A stretch of 64,000 nt of DNA from Frigidibacter mobilis (lineage in GTDB: Bacteria > Pseudomonadota > Alphaproteobacteria > Rhodobacterales > Rhodobacteraceae): assembly GCF_001620265.1 (NCBI RefSeq), contig NZ_CP012661.1, forward strand, positions 2,666,001 to 2,730,000, written 5' to 3'. Positions 17,054-27,338 of this stretch are shown here, piece by piece. The notes beneath the pieces are model-generated. The model searched no databases and was not told where the DNA came from. It saw only the letters and a list, made by a program, of their open reading frames with translations. The translations under genes and the position numbers were made by a program. Each line of letters begins with the position of its first letter. Position 1 is the stretch's first letter.

Positions 17054-19312
17054 CTAGCCCTCGATCCTGTTCAGGTCGGCCACCGACAGGCAGATGCTGC
17101 GGATGCGACTGAGCAGGTTCAGCCGGTTACGCCGCACCACAGCATTGTCGGAGTTGACCTGCACCGCGGTGAAGAACGCATCGATCGGCGCGCGCAGCCC
17201 AGCCATCGCCGCCATCGCCGCGCCGAAATCCTCGGCCGCCATCGCCGGCGCAATCGCCGCCTCGGCCGCGTCCAGCGCCGCGAAGAGGGCCCGTTCCTCA
17301 TCCGCTTCGGCAAACTTCACCTCGGCCCCGAACGAGTATTCCACCCCGTCCTTCACCTCGGCCTGCCCCAGGATATTCGCCGCGCGCTTGAAGCCCTGCA
17401 GCAGGTTGGTGCCATCCTCGGTCTTGAGGAACGCCGCCAGCGCCTCGGCCCGCTTGACCAGCAGCGTCAGGTCATCATTGCCGGGCATGGCGAGACAGGC
17501 GTCGATGATGTCATGACGGACGCCCTGATCGCGCAGGAAGACCTTGAGCCGGTCATGGAAGAAGGCGAGGAGGTCTTGCACCTTTGCCTGCAGCGCTTCG
17601 TTCACACTTTGCACAAACGCCGCGTTTGCATTCAACGCCTCATCATCGACTGTTAGTTCGGCTCCCGAAATCCCGACTTTCCAGTTCAACTTATACCTAT
17701 CACGCGCGATCTGCAGCAGGCGCATCTCAACCAAGCCGCCCGTACCACTCCCGTGAGGCAGAGTTGAATCATGTGCCAAAATACCTAAGATCAGGCTCAA
17801 TTCGATCAGGTCATGCAGGTTCAACCGAATCCCATTTCCGGTCTGAAGGCGCATAACCCCCAACGCCGCCCTTCTTAGCGCGTAGGGGTCCTTGCTCCCG
17901 GTCGGCTTCTCGTCAATCGCCCAGAACCCGGTCAGCGTATCGAGCTTGTCGGCCAGCGCCACCGCGACCGAAACCGGGTCGCTCGGCACGGCGTCGGACG
18001 GCCCCAGCGGCTGGTAATGCGCCTTGCAGGCCACCGCCACCGCTTCCGGCAGCCCCGCGGCGCGGGCGTAGTAGCTGCCCATCAACCCCTGAAGCTCGGG
18101 GAACTCCCCCACCATCGCCGATTGCAGGTCGGCCTTCGCCACCCGCGCCGCCTCGGCGGCAAGGTCAGGCGAGGCACCAACCAGCGGCGCAATCTCGCGC
18201 GCCAGCACTTCGATGCGGGTGATGCGGTCTTTCTGAGACCCGAGTTTGTTGTGGAAGGTCACGTTGGCAAGGCCCTCGGCCATACCTTCGAGTCCTTTGT
18301 GAAGAACGGCCCGCAAGTCATTCTCCCAAAAGAACTTTGCGTCGCTGAGCCTGGCGCGCAGCACCTTGCCGTTCCCGTGAAGGATCGTCGCCCCGTCATC
18401 GGCGGTCTCGCGGTTCGCCACGGTGATGTAGCGCTCGATCCGGCCTGACTTCGGGTTGCGGACCGAGAAGAATTTCTGGTGTTCCTTCATCGAGGTTTGC
18501 AGCACTTCCGGCGGAAGCCCCAGAAATTCCTCACCAATCTGGCCCATCAGCACCACCGGCCATTCGACCAGCCCGGCAATCTCGGCCAGCAGCGCCCGGT
18601 CCTCGACCACCTCCAGCCCCGCGGCAAAGGCGGCGCTGGTGGCGTCGGCCCAGATATGGGCTTCGCGCTCGGCAGGGTCCAGAACCACGAAGGCGCGCTT
18701 TAACTTCGCCGCGTAATCCTCGAAATTCGTTACAGAAAACCGCGTCGGCGCCATGAAGCGATGCCCCTGCGTGGCGTTCCCCGCGACAATCCCGTCCACC
18801 GTCAGCGGAACCACCTCCGCCCCCGCCTCATCGGTCAGGATGCACAGGATGCTGTGCAGCGGGCGCACCCAACGCAAGGAGCCCTCCCCCCAACGCATTG
18901 ATTTCGGCCACGGAAAGCTGCGGATCGCGCCTTCCAGCACCTCGGCGACAATCGCCGCAGCCGGGCGGCCCGGCTTTTCGATCACGGCGAACCAGACCTG
19001 GCCCTTCTTGTCATCGCGCAGCTGCAACTGGTCCTTCGTCAGCCCGGTAGAGCGCAGGAAGCCCTCCAGCGCAGCCTCGGGCGCATCGGATTTCGGCCCC
19101 TTGCGCTCTTCGCGCAGCATCGGGCTGTGGGCGGTCAGGCCCTGTACCGTCAGCGTCAGCCGCCGGGGGGTCGAGAAGGCGGCGGCGCCGGCATAGGTCA
19201 GCCCGGCCTCGACCAGCCCGTCGGTGACAAGTTTCTTCAGGTCGTCGCGGGCCTTAGCCTGCATCCGCGCCGGAATTTCCTCGGAGAAAAGTTCGATCAG
19301 AAGGTCTGGCAT
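17054..19312 (-). CDS. glyS: Glycyl-tRNA synthetase beta subunit
   Basis: 752 aa from the ATG at 19312 (MPDLLIELFSEEIPARMQ, the standard start). Forms the alpha2beta2 enzyme with GlyQ and carries tRNA-binding and anticodon-recognition parts. Conserved blocks include FLRSTGLTKDQL, HQKFFSV, YYARAAGLPEAVA, TGFWAIDEKPTGSKDPYALRRAALG and LLAFFHDRLKVFLRDQGVRHD. A stretch around residues 485-575 (17585-17850) has clearly lower GC and softer codon use than the rest. The start is 1 nt after the DUF6446 stop, with GGAAAAG as ribosome binding site. Confidence 0.97.
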   Translation of the reverse strand: MPDLLIELFSEEIPARMQAKARDDLKKLVTDGLVEAGLTYAGAAAFSTPRRLTLTVQGLTAHSPMLREERKGPKSDAPEAALEGFLRSTGLTKDQLQLRDDKKGQVWFAVIEKPGRPAAAIVAEVLEGAIRSFPWPKSMRWGEGSLRWVRPLHSILCILTDEAGAEVVPLTVDGIVAGNATQGHRFMAPTRFSVTNFEDYAAKLKRAFVVLDPAEREAHIWADATSAAFAAGLEVVEDRALLAEIAGLVEWPVVLMGQIGEEFLGLPPEVLQTSMKEHQKFFSVRNPKSGRIERYITVANRETADDGATILHGNGKVLRARLSDAKFFWENDLRAVLHKGLEGMAEGLANVTFHNKLGSQKDRITRIEVLAREIAPLVGASPDLAAEAARVAKADLQSAMVGEFPELQGLMGSYYARAAGLPEAVAVACKAHYQPLGPSDAVPSDPVSVAVALADKLDTLTGFWAIDEKPTGSKDPYALRRAALGVMRLQTGNGIRLNLHDLIELSLILGILAHDSTLPHGSGTGGLVEMRLLQIARDRYKLNWKVGISGAELTVDDEALNANAAFVQSVNEALQAKVQDLLAFFHDRLKVFLRDQGVRHDIIDACLAMPGNDDLTLLVKRAEALAAFLKTEDGTNLLQGFKRAANILGQAEVKDGVEYSFGAEVKFAEADEERALFAALDAAEAAIAPAMAAEDFGAAMAAMAGLRAPIDAFFTAVQVNSDNAVVRRNRLNLLSRIRSICLSVADLNRIEG

Positions 19313-19313
19313 G

Positions 19314-19790
19314 TTACTTTTCCAAGGTCTCGTTGATCTGGTTCCAGGCATAGGCGCGGCCATCGGGGAAGACGGCCACCACCCTGTCCACGCCGGGATG
19401 GATGTTCTTTTCGGACAGGAACGCCACCGCCTCGCCGGTTTCCAGCGCCTCGCCGATGCGGTTCGCGTCGAAACAGTCGAACCAGCCCGGCGCGATCAGC
19501 GGGGTCGGGGTTTCATAGACGCGGTAGGTTTCCGTCAGCAGCGCCAGGCTCATCGGGGTGTGGAAGCAGCCGCGATAGCGCAGCGGCGAGGTATCGGCGT
19601 CGATACCCTCGAAGCTGTCGGCCAGGATCGGTTCGGGCTGGCCGCTGGCAACCGAGGTCAGCCGCAGTTCCGCCGCCGGCGCGCTGGCCGGGATCGGCTG
19701 GTAATAGCCATAGACCTGCAGGTAATAGAGCACCGCGCCCGCGGCCAGCGCCGTTACCACGATGAATCCGCCGACGATCTTGCCATTCAC
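19314..19790 (-). CDS. DUF6446-type membrane-anchored protein between glyQ and glyS
   Basis: 158 aa from a GTG at 19790 that overlaps the glyQ stop (GTGA). One N-terminal membrane helix ([21 protein letters not shown]) is followed by a soluble domain with two cysteines ([26 protein letters not shown]), probably periplasmic. I recognise it as the small protein regularly found between glyQ and glyS in Rhodobacteraceae; its function is unknown. The tight coupling on both sides shows co-translation with the synthetase subunits. Confidence 0.75.
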   Translation of the reverse strand: MNGKIVGGFIVVTALAAGAVLYYLQVYGYYQPIPASAPAAELRLTSVASGQPEPILADSFEGIDADTSPLRYRGCFHTPMSLALLTETYRVYETPTPLIAPGWFDCFDANRIGEALETGEAVAFLSEKNIHPGVDRVVAVFPDGRAYAWNQINETLEK

Positions 19791-20734
19791 GCCAGGGCCT
19801 CGCGTGTTGCGCCGCCGGCTTCGGTGGTCACGAAGGCATCGGCGCATTTCTTCGCCAGCGCCCGGACGCGGCCGATATAGGCCTGCCGCTCGGTGACGGA
19901 GATGACGCCGCGCGCGTCCAGCAGGTTGAACAGGTGGCTGGCCTTGATGCACTGGTCATAGGCCGGATGCGCCATGACGATGGCCCGCCCGGCGCTGTCT
20001 TCCAGAGGCGCCGCCAGGATGCGCTCGCATTCCGCCTCGGCATCCTTGAAGTGCTGGAACAGCATCGCGGTATCGGCCTGATCGAAGTTCCAGCGGCTGT
20101 ATTCCTGTTCGGTCTGCCGGAACACGTCGCCGTATTTCAGCGCGATGGGCGCCTGCGGGTCGTTATAGGGCATGTCCATGACATGGTCGATGCCAAGCAC
20201 ATACATCGCCAGCCGTTCGAGCCCATAGGTCAGCTCGCCCGAGACCGGGCGGCAGTCATGGCCGCCGACCTGCTGGAAATAGGTGAACTGGCTGACCTCC
20301 ATCCCGTCGCACCAGACCTCCCAGCCCAGGCCCCAGGCGCCGAGGGTCGGGGACTCCCAGTCGTCTTCCACGAAGCGGATGTCATGCAGGGCAAGGTCGA
20401 TGCCGATGGCGGCGAGGCTGCCCAGATACAGCTCCTGCAGATCGGGGGGCGAGGGTTTGATGAGCACCTGGAACTGATAATAGTGCTGCAGGCGGTTGGG
20501 GTTCTCGCCATAGCGCCCGTCGGTCGGGCGGCGCGAGGGCTGGACATAGGCCGCGGCCCAGGGCCGGGCGCCGAGGGCGCGCAGCGTGGTTGCCGGGTGG
20601 AAGGTGCCCGCCCCCACCTCCATGTCATAGGGTTGCAGCACGGCACAGCCCTTGGTCGCCCAATAGGTCTGCAACCGCAAGATGATCTCCTGGAAGGAGC
20701 GAGGAGCCGTCTGGGTGGGGGCCATGTCTGTCAT
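19787..20734 (-). CDS. glyQ: Glycyl-tRNA synthetase alpha subunit
   Basis: 315 aa from the ATG at 20734, preceded by GGGAG about 6 nt away. Catalytic subunit of the bacterial alpha2beta2 Gly[18 protein letters not shown] at the start, [56 protein letters not shown] and [12 protein letters not shown] (class II motif 3 region). The C-terminal helical part ends [10 protein letters not shown]. First gene of glyQ-DUF6446-glyS. The 182 nt to the divergent peptidoglycan-binding gene hold both promoters. Confidence 0.98.
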   Translation of the reverse strand: MTDMAPTQTAPRSFQEIILRLQTYWATKGCAVLQPYDMEVGAGTFHPATTLRALGARPWAAAYVQPSRRPTDGRYGENPNRLQHYYQFQVLIKPSPPDLQELYLGSLAAIGIDLALHDIRFVEDDWESPTLGAWGLGWEVWCDGMEVSQFTYFQQVGGHDCRPVSGELTYGLERLAMYVLGIDHVMDMPYNDPQAPIALKYGDVFRQTEQEYSRWNFDQADTAMLFQHFKDAEAECERILAAPLEDSAGRAIVMAHPAYDQCIKASHLFNLLDARGVISVTERQAYIGRVRALAKKCADAFVTTEAGGATREALA

Positions 20735-20916
20735 CTCGTCTCCCGGCGGGCTGGGTCTTGCCGGCGCGGCAGTGCGGCGCAGGCGCGCGTTCTCAATAGG
20801 CAACAGCCGCGGGGCGGTCAATCAGCGCCCCGCGGGAAATTGAACTCGCGGCCTTGACCTCTCTGTTACGTTCCGGGCAGGGATTCGGAGAACAATTTCT
20901 GCGGGGTGCAGACTGA

Positions 20917-22737
20917 ATGAGACGTGCTGGTGTGTGGGTTTGCGTGGCGGTCGCGGTTATGGTCGGCGCGTTGGTAACGGTTGGAGGCGCGTCGGCGCAG
21001 CAGGCCTGGGTGCAGATCGAGGCGCAGCCCAGCCTGCGGGCCGCTGAAGAGCGGGTGCGGGCCTATTCGGACGTGTTTCCCGATGTGGCGGGTTTTGCGA
21101 TGGATACCGGCTGGTATGCCATCGCGCTTGGCCCCTTCACCCCGGCAGAGGCCGCGCGGCAGCTGCAGGTACTGCGGGGCGAGCGGATGATCCCCGCCGA
21201 CAGCTACCTTGCCGATACCAGCCGCTTCCGCCAGCAGTTCTGGCCGGTGGGCGCGATGGCGGCGCCGGGGACGGATATCGCGCCGAGTGCGCTGCCCGAG
21301 GCGATTGCACCGCCGGTGGTGCTGCCGGACCCGGTGCTGCCGGAAACGACCCTCCCCGAGACGAGCCTGCCGCGGGTTGCAGAGCCGGTGCTGCCCGCGC
21401 CCGAGCCCGAGGAGAGCCTGCAACAGGCCCGCGCCGGCGAGGCGGCACTGACCGTCGCCGAGCGGCAGCTGCTGCAGACCGCGCTGCAATGGCAGGGCTT
21501 CTACAGCGCGGCTATCGACGGCGCCTTCGGCTCTGGCACCCGCGCCAGCATGGCGGCCTGGCAGGCGGCGGCAGGGCATGAGCAGACCGGCGTGCTGACC
21601 AGCCGCCAGCGGGCCGAGCTGCTGGAGGGCTACCGCGCCGATCTGGCGGCGCTTGGGCTGGAGGCGATCACCGATACCGAAGCCGGGATCGAGGTCACGA
21701 TGCCGACCGCGCTGGTGGAGTTCTCGCGCTATGAACCGCCCTTCGTGCAATATACCGAAAAGGCCGGCTCCGGCGTGCAGGTGATCCTGATCTCGCAGCA
21801 GGGCGATGCCTCGACGCTGGCGGGGCTCTATGACCTGTTGCAGACACTGGAAGCGATCCCGCTGGAGGGGCCACGCGCGCTGTCGCGGGGCGGCTTCACC
21901 ATAGAGGCAACCAGCGCCGCGGGTGCGGCCTATGCGCAGGCCGAACTGCGCGGCGGGCTTATCAAGGGATTTGTGCTGACATGGACCCCGCAGAATGCGG
22001 GCCGGATGCCACGGGTGGTCGAGGCGATGAAGACCTCGTTCCGCGGCATCGGCGACCGGGCGCTGGATGCCTCGCTTGGCGTACCCTCGACCGAAAGCGG
22101 GGCTGCGCTGATGGCGGGGCTGGAGCTGCGGCGGCCGTTGCTGGCGCGCTCGGGCTTCTACATCGACGCGGCCGGCACGGTGGTGACCACGGCCGAGGCG
22201 GTGGCGGGCTGCAGCAAGATCACGCTCGATGGCGGGCCCGAGGCCTCGGTGGCCTTCGTGGATGCCGGCGCGGGCGTGGCGGTGCTGCGGCCGGCGCAGC
22301 GGCTGGCGCCGCCGGCGGTGGCCGAGTTCCGGTCTGCGCCGATGCGGGCGGGGGCAGAGGTGGCGGTGGCGGGCTTTGCCTATGCCGATGTGCTGCAGGC
22401 GCCGGTGATGACCTTCGGCACGCTGGCCGCGGCGCAGGGCCTGAACGGCGAGCCGGATCTGGCGCGGCTGGCGCTGGCGGCGCTGCCGGGCGATGCGGGC
22501 GGCGCGGTTGTCGATGCCGGCGGCGCAGTGGCGGGAATGCTGCTGCCACGGGCGCAGACCGATGGCCGGGTGCTGCCCGCCGATGTCAGCTTTGCGCTGA
22601 ACGGCGGGGCGCTGGCGGCGCTGCTGGCCGCGAACGGCTTCAGCCCGGCCCCCAGCACCGGCAGCGGCGCGATGGCGGCGGAGGATCTGACCGCGCATTC
22701 GCTGAAGATGACGGTGCTGGTGTCATGCTGGGAGTGA
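20917..22737 (+). CDS. Secreted peptidoglycan-binding protein with catalytically dead trypsin-like domain
   Basis: 606 aa. Signal peptide about 1-27 (ending ASAQQ). An N-terminal region (about 28-110) resembles a small SPOR-like fold; a Pro-rich linker follows; a PG_binding_1 domain lies at about 177-232 (ERQLLQTALQWQGFYSAAIDGAFGSGTRASMAAWQ); the C-terminal half looks like a trypsin-fold domain (SGFYIDAAGTVVTTAEAVAGC ... LPGDAGGAVVDAGG). The expected catalytic His is Glu427 (TTAEAV instead of TxxHV), the Ser is Ala527 (GDAGG instead of GDSGG), and the Asp position appears lost too. It is therefore probably a binding or scaffold protein in the periplasm. Confidence 0.75.
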   Translation: MRRAGVWVCVAVAVMVGALVTVGGASAQQAWVQIEAQPSLRAAEERVRAYSDVFPDVAGFAMDTGWYAIALGPFTPAEAARQLQVLRGERMIPADSYLADTSRFRQQFWPVGAMAAPGTDIAPSALPEAIAPPVVLPDPVLPETTLPETSLPRVAEPVLPAPEPEESLQQARAGEAALTVAERQLLQTALQWQGFYSAAIDGAFGSGTRASMAAWQAAAGHEQTGVLTSRQRAELLEGYRADLAALGLEAITDTEAGIEVTMPTALVEFSRYEPPFVQYTEKAGSGVQVILISQQGDASTLAGLYDLLQTLEAIPLEGPRALSRGGFTIEATSAAGAAYAQAELRGGLIKGFVLTWTPQNAGRMPRVVEAMKTSFRGIGDRALDASLGVPSTESGAALMAGLELRRPLLARSGFYIDAAGTVVTTAEAVAGCSKITLDGGPEASVAFVDAGAGVAVLRPAQRLAPPAVAEFRSAPMRAGAEVAVAGFAYADVLQAPVMTFGTLAAAQGLNGEPDLARLALAALPGDAGGAVVDAGGAVAGMLLPRAQTDGRVLPADVSFALNGGALAALLAANGFSPAPSTGSGAMAAEDLTAHSLKMTVLVSCWE

Positions 22738-22776
22738 GCTGAAGGGTCGCCGGGGGCGCTGCCTCCGGCAAGCCCC

Positions 22777-22985
22777 GGCCCTCGGCAGTTGCCTCGGGCG
22801 TTCGCGGGGGAAACGCTCCACAGGAGCGTTTCCTGATCCCGCCCTCCCGGCCCTCGGCAGTTGCCTCGGGCGTTCGCGGGGGAAACGCTCCACAGGAGCG
22901 TTTCCTGATCCCGCCCTCCCGGCCCTCGGCAGTTGCCTCGGGCGTTCGCGGGGGAAACGCTCCACAGGAGCGTTTCCTGATCCCG
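22777..22985. repeat. Three tandem 72-bp repeats, each with an 11-bp hairpin
   Basis: Copies begin at 22777, 22849 and 22921, nearly identical; the third ends at about 22985. Each contains GGAAACGCTCC-ACA-GGAGCGTTTCC, an 11-bp stem with a 3-nt loop. The array fills the 249 nt between the convergent peptidoglycan-binding gene and trkH. No unique spacers separate the copies, so this is not a CRISPR. It may act as a transcription barrier or be an expanded REP-like element. Confidence 0.85.
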
Positions 22986-22986
22986 C

Positions 22987-24435
22987 TCACCCCCGCCAGA
23001 ACCTCGGCATCAGCAGGACGAAGACCGAGAGCAGTTCCAGCCGGCCCAGGAACATTCCCAGGATCATCACCCATTTGGCGGCGGTCGGGAACCTGTCCAT
23101 CGCGCCGGTGGCGCTGACCTCAGGCCCCCAGGCGGGGCCGACATTGGCGATCGCGGTCCAGGCGGCGGTGATCGCGGTCTGGCTGCCGAGGCCGGTCAGC
23201 GACAGCGCCACGATCAGAACGCCGAAGGTCACCATGAACAGCGTGAAGAAGGCCATCACCGAACTGATGACATCCTCCTCCACCACCCGCCCGTCGAGCC
23301 GCACCGGCTGAACCCGGTGCGGGCTGTGCAGGCGGCGGATCTGCGCCTGGATCGCGCCCAGCAGGATCAGCCAGCGGAACACCTTGATCGAGCACACGGT
23401 CGAGGACGAACAGCCCCCGATCAGCCCCAGCATCACCAGCATCACCAACGCCATATGGCCCCAGGTCGTCACATCGCCGAGGCCAAAGCCGGTGCCGGTG
23501 AAGATCGAGATCACGTTGAACGCCGTCTCGCGCAGCACCGGGACCAGCGGCAGGTCATGACGAAGCATCCTGTAGGCGACCAGCGCCGTCACCGCATAGG
23601 CCGTCCAGCGCAGGAAGGCGCGCACCTGCACATCGCGCAGGATCGGCCCGCCCTGCCCCTGTGCGAGCTGCACATAGCGGATGAAGGGCAGCGAGGCGAG
23701 GATCATGAACACCGACCCGGCAATGGCAGCCGATTCCGGCAGCCCGCCGAAGCTGGCATCATAGGACGAGAACCCACCGGTGGAGACGGTGGTCAATGCG
23801 TGCATCACCGCATCGAACGGACGCAGCCCCAGCAGCGCATAGGCCGCGGCGCAGGCAATGGTCAGCCCCAGATAGATGCGGATCAGCGCGGAGGAGATAT
23901 CCATCGCCCGCGGCAGGATCTTGCCAAGCGTGTCAAAGCCTTCGGACCGGAAGAACTGCATCCCGCCGACCTTCATGATCGGCAGGAAGATCATCGCCAC
24001 GATCACGATGCCAAGCCCGCCCAGCCATTGCAGCAGCCCGCGCCACAGGTTCGCCCCCAGCGGCAGCCCGTCCAGCCCGACGATCACCGTGGCCCCGGTG
24101 GTGGTCACGCCCGACATCGCCTCGAAATAGGCATCGGTAAAGCCCAACCCCGGCGCGCCCAGCATCAGGGGCAGCGTGCCGAACAGCGGCACCGTCAGCC
24201 AGATCCCCGAGGTCAGCACGAAGCTCTGATGCAGGCTCAGCGCCTGGCGCCGGTCGCTGCGGCAGGCCAGCGCCAGGAACCCGCCCGCGGCCCCGGTGAT
24301 GATGGCGCTTTCCAGGAAGGTGAACCAGTGCGGGTCATCCTGGCTGAGGTCCACCACCATCGGGATCAGCATCACCGCCCCCAGCGTGGTGACCAGCAGG
24401 CCGATGATATATCCGACGGGGCGCAGGTCGATCAT
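22987..24435 (-). CDS. trkH: TrkH family potassium uptake protein (first copy)
   Basis: 482 aa from the ATG at 24435 (MIDLRPVGYIIGLLV). Membrane-embedded K+-translocating subunit with four pore loops carrying the selectivity glycines: MSGVTTTGATV, ALTTVSTGGFSSYD, SIFTGTGFGLGD and IANVGPAWGPE. The QFFRSEGFDTLGKILPRA cytoplasmic stretch is typical of TrkH. The usual regulatory partner TrkA is not in the window. A second TrkH of identical length lies directly upstream in the same orientation. Confidence 0.95.
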   Translation of the reverse strand: MIDLRPVGYIIGLLVTTLGAVMLIPMVVDLSQDDPHWFTFLESAIITGAAGGFLALACRSDRRQALSLHQSFVLTSGIWLTVPLFGTLPLMLGAPGLGFTDAYFEAMSGVTTTGATVIVGLDGLPLGANLWRGLLQWLGGLGIVIVAMIFLPIMKVGGMQFFRSEGFDTLGKILPRAMDISSALIRIYLGLTIACAAAYALLGLRPFDAVMHALTTVSTGGFSSYDASFGGLPESAAIAGSVFMILASLPFIRYVQLAQGQGGPILRDVQVRAFLRWTAYAVTALVAYRMLRHDLPLVPVLRETAFNVISIFTGTGFGLGDVTTWGHMALVMLVMLGLIGGCSSSTVCSIKVFRWLILLGAIQAQIRRLHSPHRVQPVRLDGRVVEEDVISSVMAFFTLFMVTFGVLIVALSLTGLGSQTAITAAWTAIANVGPAWGPEVSATGAMDRFPTAAKWVMILGMFLGRLELLSVFVLLMPRFWRG

Positions 24436-24493
24436 CCCGCAGGCTTTACGGCAGAGCGCCGGGGTGTCAAGCCGCCCGCGCGGCACTCTGCCC

Positions 24494-24560
24494 CGTTCTT
24501 GCTGGAGAAAATATCCCGGGGGAGCGGCCAGCGGCCGCCGGGGGCAGTGCCCCCCGCCTT
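24494..24560 (-). repeat. Dispersed hairpin-GGATATTT intergenic repeat, copy 2
   Basis: Lies in the 136-nt space between the two trkH genes. On the minus strand a G/C hairpin (GGGGGC-ACT-GCCCCC, 24540-24554) precedes CCCGGGATATTTTCTCC (GGATATTT at 24509-24516) and the CCAGCAAGAA tail. Same order and orientation relative to the upstream gene as copy 1. Confidence 0.65.
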
Positions 24561-24571
24561 GCCCGTCGCGC

Positions 24572-26020
24572 CTACCCGCGCCAGAACCGCGGCAGCACCA
24601 GCACGAACAGCGACAGCAGCCCCAGCCGGCCCATCAGCATCGCCACGATCATCACCCATTTCGCGGGATCGGGGAAATCGACGAAGGTGCCGGTGCGCGC
24701 CACCATCGGGCCAAAGCCGTAGCCGATATTGCCGATCGAGGTCCACACGCCGAACAGCGCCGATTCCAGATCGACGCCAAAGAAGGTCAGCGCCACACTC
24801 AGCACCCCCAGTGTCACCACATAGCCATAGATATACATGACGAGGGCGTTCATCGTGTCCTCATCGACGCTGCGGCGGTCATATTTCACCAGCGCCACCC
24901 GGTGCGGTGCGTGCAGGCGGCGGATCTGCGCGATCACCACCTGCCCCATCAACTGCACCCGGAACACGCTGAGCCCGGCGGCGCTTGACCCCGAACAGGC
25001 GCCGATGATGCCGATCCAGAAGGCGACCGCCATCATGTAGGATCCCCAGCCGCCGAAGCTGCCGGAAAAGAACCCGGTCGAGGAGAAGATCGAGACGAGG
25101 TTGAACAGCGCCTCGCGGAAGGCGGGCTCCGGCGCCATGCCGCTGGTGGCGATGCGCCACAGCGCGACCGAGCCCACGGCATAGCAGATCCATCGCAGAT
25201 AGGCGCGCAGCTGCGGATCGCGCCACAGCGGCCCGGCCGAGCCGTTCACCAACTGCACATATCGGATGTAGGGAAGGCTGCCCAGGATCATGAACAGGGC
25301 CCCGGCATACTCGCCCGCGCCCTGATACTTGTTGAAGGACACATCCGAGGGCGAAAAGCCCCCAGTGGCGATGGTCGCCATCGCGTTGACCACCGCGTCC
25401 AGCGGCGCCATGCCGATCAGCAGGTAGACCGCCAGGCAGGCCAGCGTCAGCCCCGCATAGACTTGCGCCAGCGAGCGGGCGATGTCGGCCGCGCGCGGCA
25501 GGATCTTGCCAAGCGTGTCGAACCCTTCCGTGCGGAAGAACTGCATCCCGCCCACGCGCATCACCGGCAGGAAGATCATGGCAACGAAGGCGATCCCCAG
25601 CCCGCCGGTCCAGTTCAGCATCCCGCGCCACAGGTTCAGCCCGGGCGGGAAGCCGTCCAGCCCGACAAAGACCGTCGATCCGGTGGTGGTGATGCCCGAG
25701 ACCGCCTCGAAATAGGCGTCGGTGAAGCCGGCCCGCGGCCCGCCCAGCATGAAGGGCAGCGCGCCGAACAGCGGCAGGAAGGCCCAGATCCCGACGGTGA
25801 CCAGAAACGCCTGCCGCAGCGACAGGCTGCGGCCAAGCGCGTTGTAATTGGTCAGCGCCAGGAACACCCCGGCAGAGCCGCTGATGAAGGCGCTTTCCAC
25901 GAAGCTCCACCAGTTCGGGTTGCCGGCAGCCGCATCCACAAGCAATGGCAGCGCCATCAGCGCGCCAAGCACCGCAAGCATGAGGCCGATGATATAGCCC
26001 ACGGGGCGCAGGTCGAGCAT
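24572..26020 (-). CDS. trkH: TrkH family potassium uptake protein (second copy)
   Basis: 482 aa from the ATG at 26020 (MLDLRPVGYIIGLMLAVLG). Same architecture as the neighbouring copy, with pore loops VSGITTTGSTV, MATIATGGFSPSD, SIFSSTGFFSG and GNIGYGFGPM, and the QFFRTEGFDTLGKILPRA stretch. The third and fourth pore loops differ from the first copy (SSTGFF against TGTGFG; NIGYGFG against NVGPAWG), so the two may differ in ion selectivity or regulation. Diverged throughout, so an old duplication. Its start is 91 nt from the folE2 stop. Confidence 0.95.
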   Translation of the reverse strand: MLDLRPVGYIIGLMLAVLGALMALPLLVDAAAGNPNWWSFVESAFISGSAGVFLALTNYNALGRSLSLRQAFLVTVGIWAFLPLFGALPFMLGGPRAGFTDAYFEAVSGITTTGSTVFVGLDGFPPGLNLWRGMLNWTGGLGIAFVAMIFLPVMRVGGMQFFRTEGFDTLGKILPRAADIARSLAQVYAGLTLACLAVYLLIGMAPLDAVVNAMATIATGGFSPSDVSFNKYQGAGEYAGALFMILGSLPYIRYVQLVNGSAGPLWRDPQLRAYLRWICYAVGSVALWRIATSGMAPEPAFREALFNLVSIFSSTGFFSGSFGGWGSYMMAVAFWIGIIGACSGSSAAGLSVFRVQLMGQVVIAQIRRLHAPHRVALVKYDRRSVDEDTMNALVMYIYGYVVTLGVLSVALTFFGVDLESALFGVWTSIGNIGYGFGPMVARTGTFVDFPDPAKWVMIVAMLMGRLGLLSLFVLVLPRFWRG

Positions 26021-26111
26021 GATGGCGCGAGCCTTTGCCGCAGGGCGGCCCGCTGTCAAGATGGCGGTGCTGCCAATGCCCCCGTCGTCTGCCAAGGTCG
26101 GCCCGGCAGCC

Positions 26112-27203
<1,092 letters not shown>

Positions 27204-27338
27204 GGGTCGCGTCCTTGCGGTTCCGGCGGGCTCTCAAGACCCGCCTTCAATGTCATCAGGCTACGGGGCAAAGCCGCCCACGGATCACATCTAGGCATTT
27301 CGGTCGCGCCCGGCAACTGCTCCGCCCGGGGTTCGGCG

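Noticed and set aside
14363..17656. A 1,097-codon open frame on the plus strand antisense to ppdK and glyS
   Set aside because: Composition (Arg, His, Gln, Gly-rich) is that of a mirror frame of GC-rich coding DNA; the minus strand encodes a complete PPDK with all motifs.
22777..22985. CRISPR array
   Set aside because: The copies are contiguous 72-bp repeats without unique spacers, too few and too long, and no cas genes are nearby.
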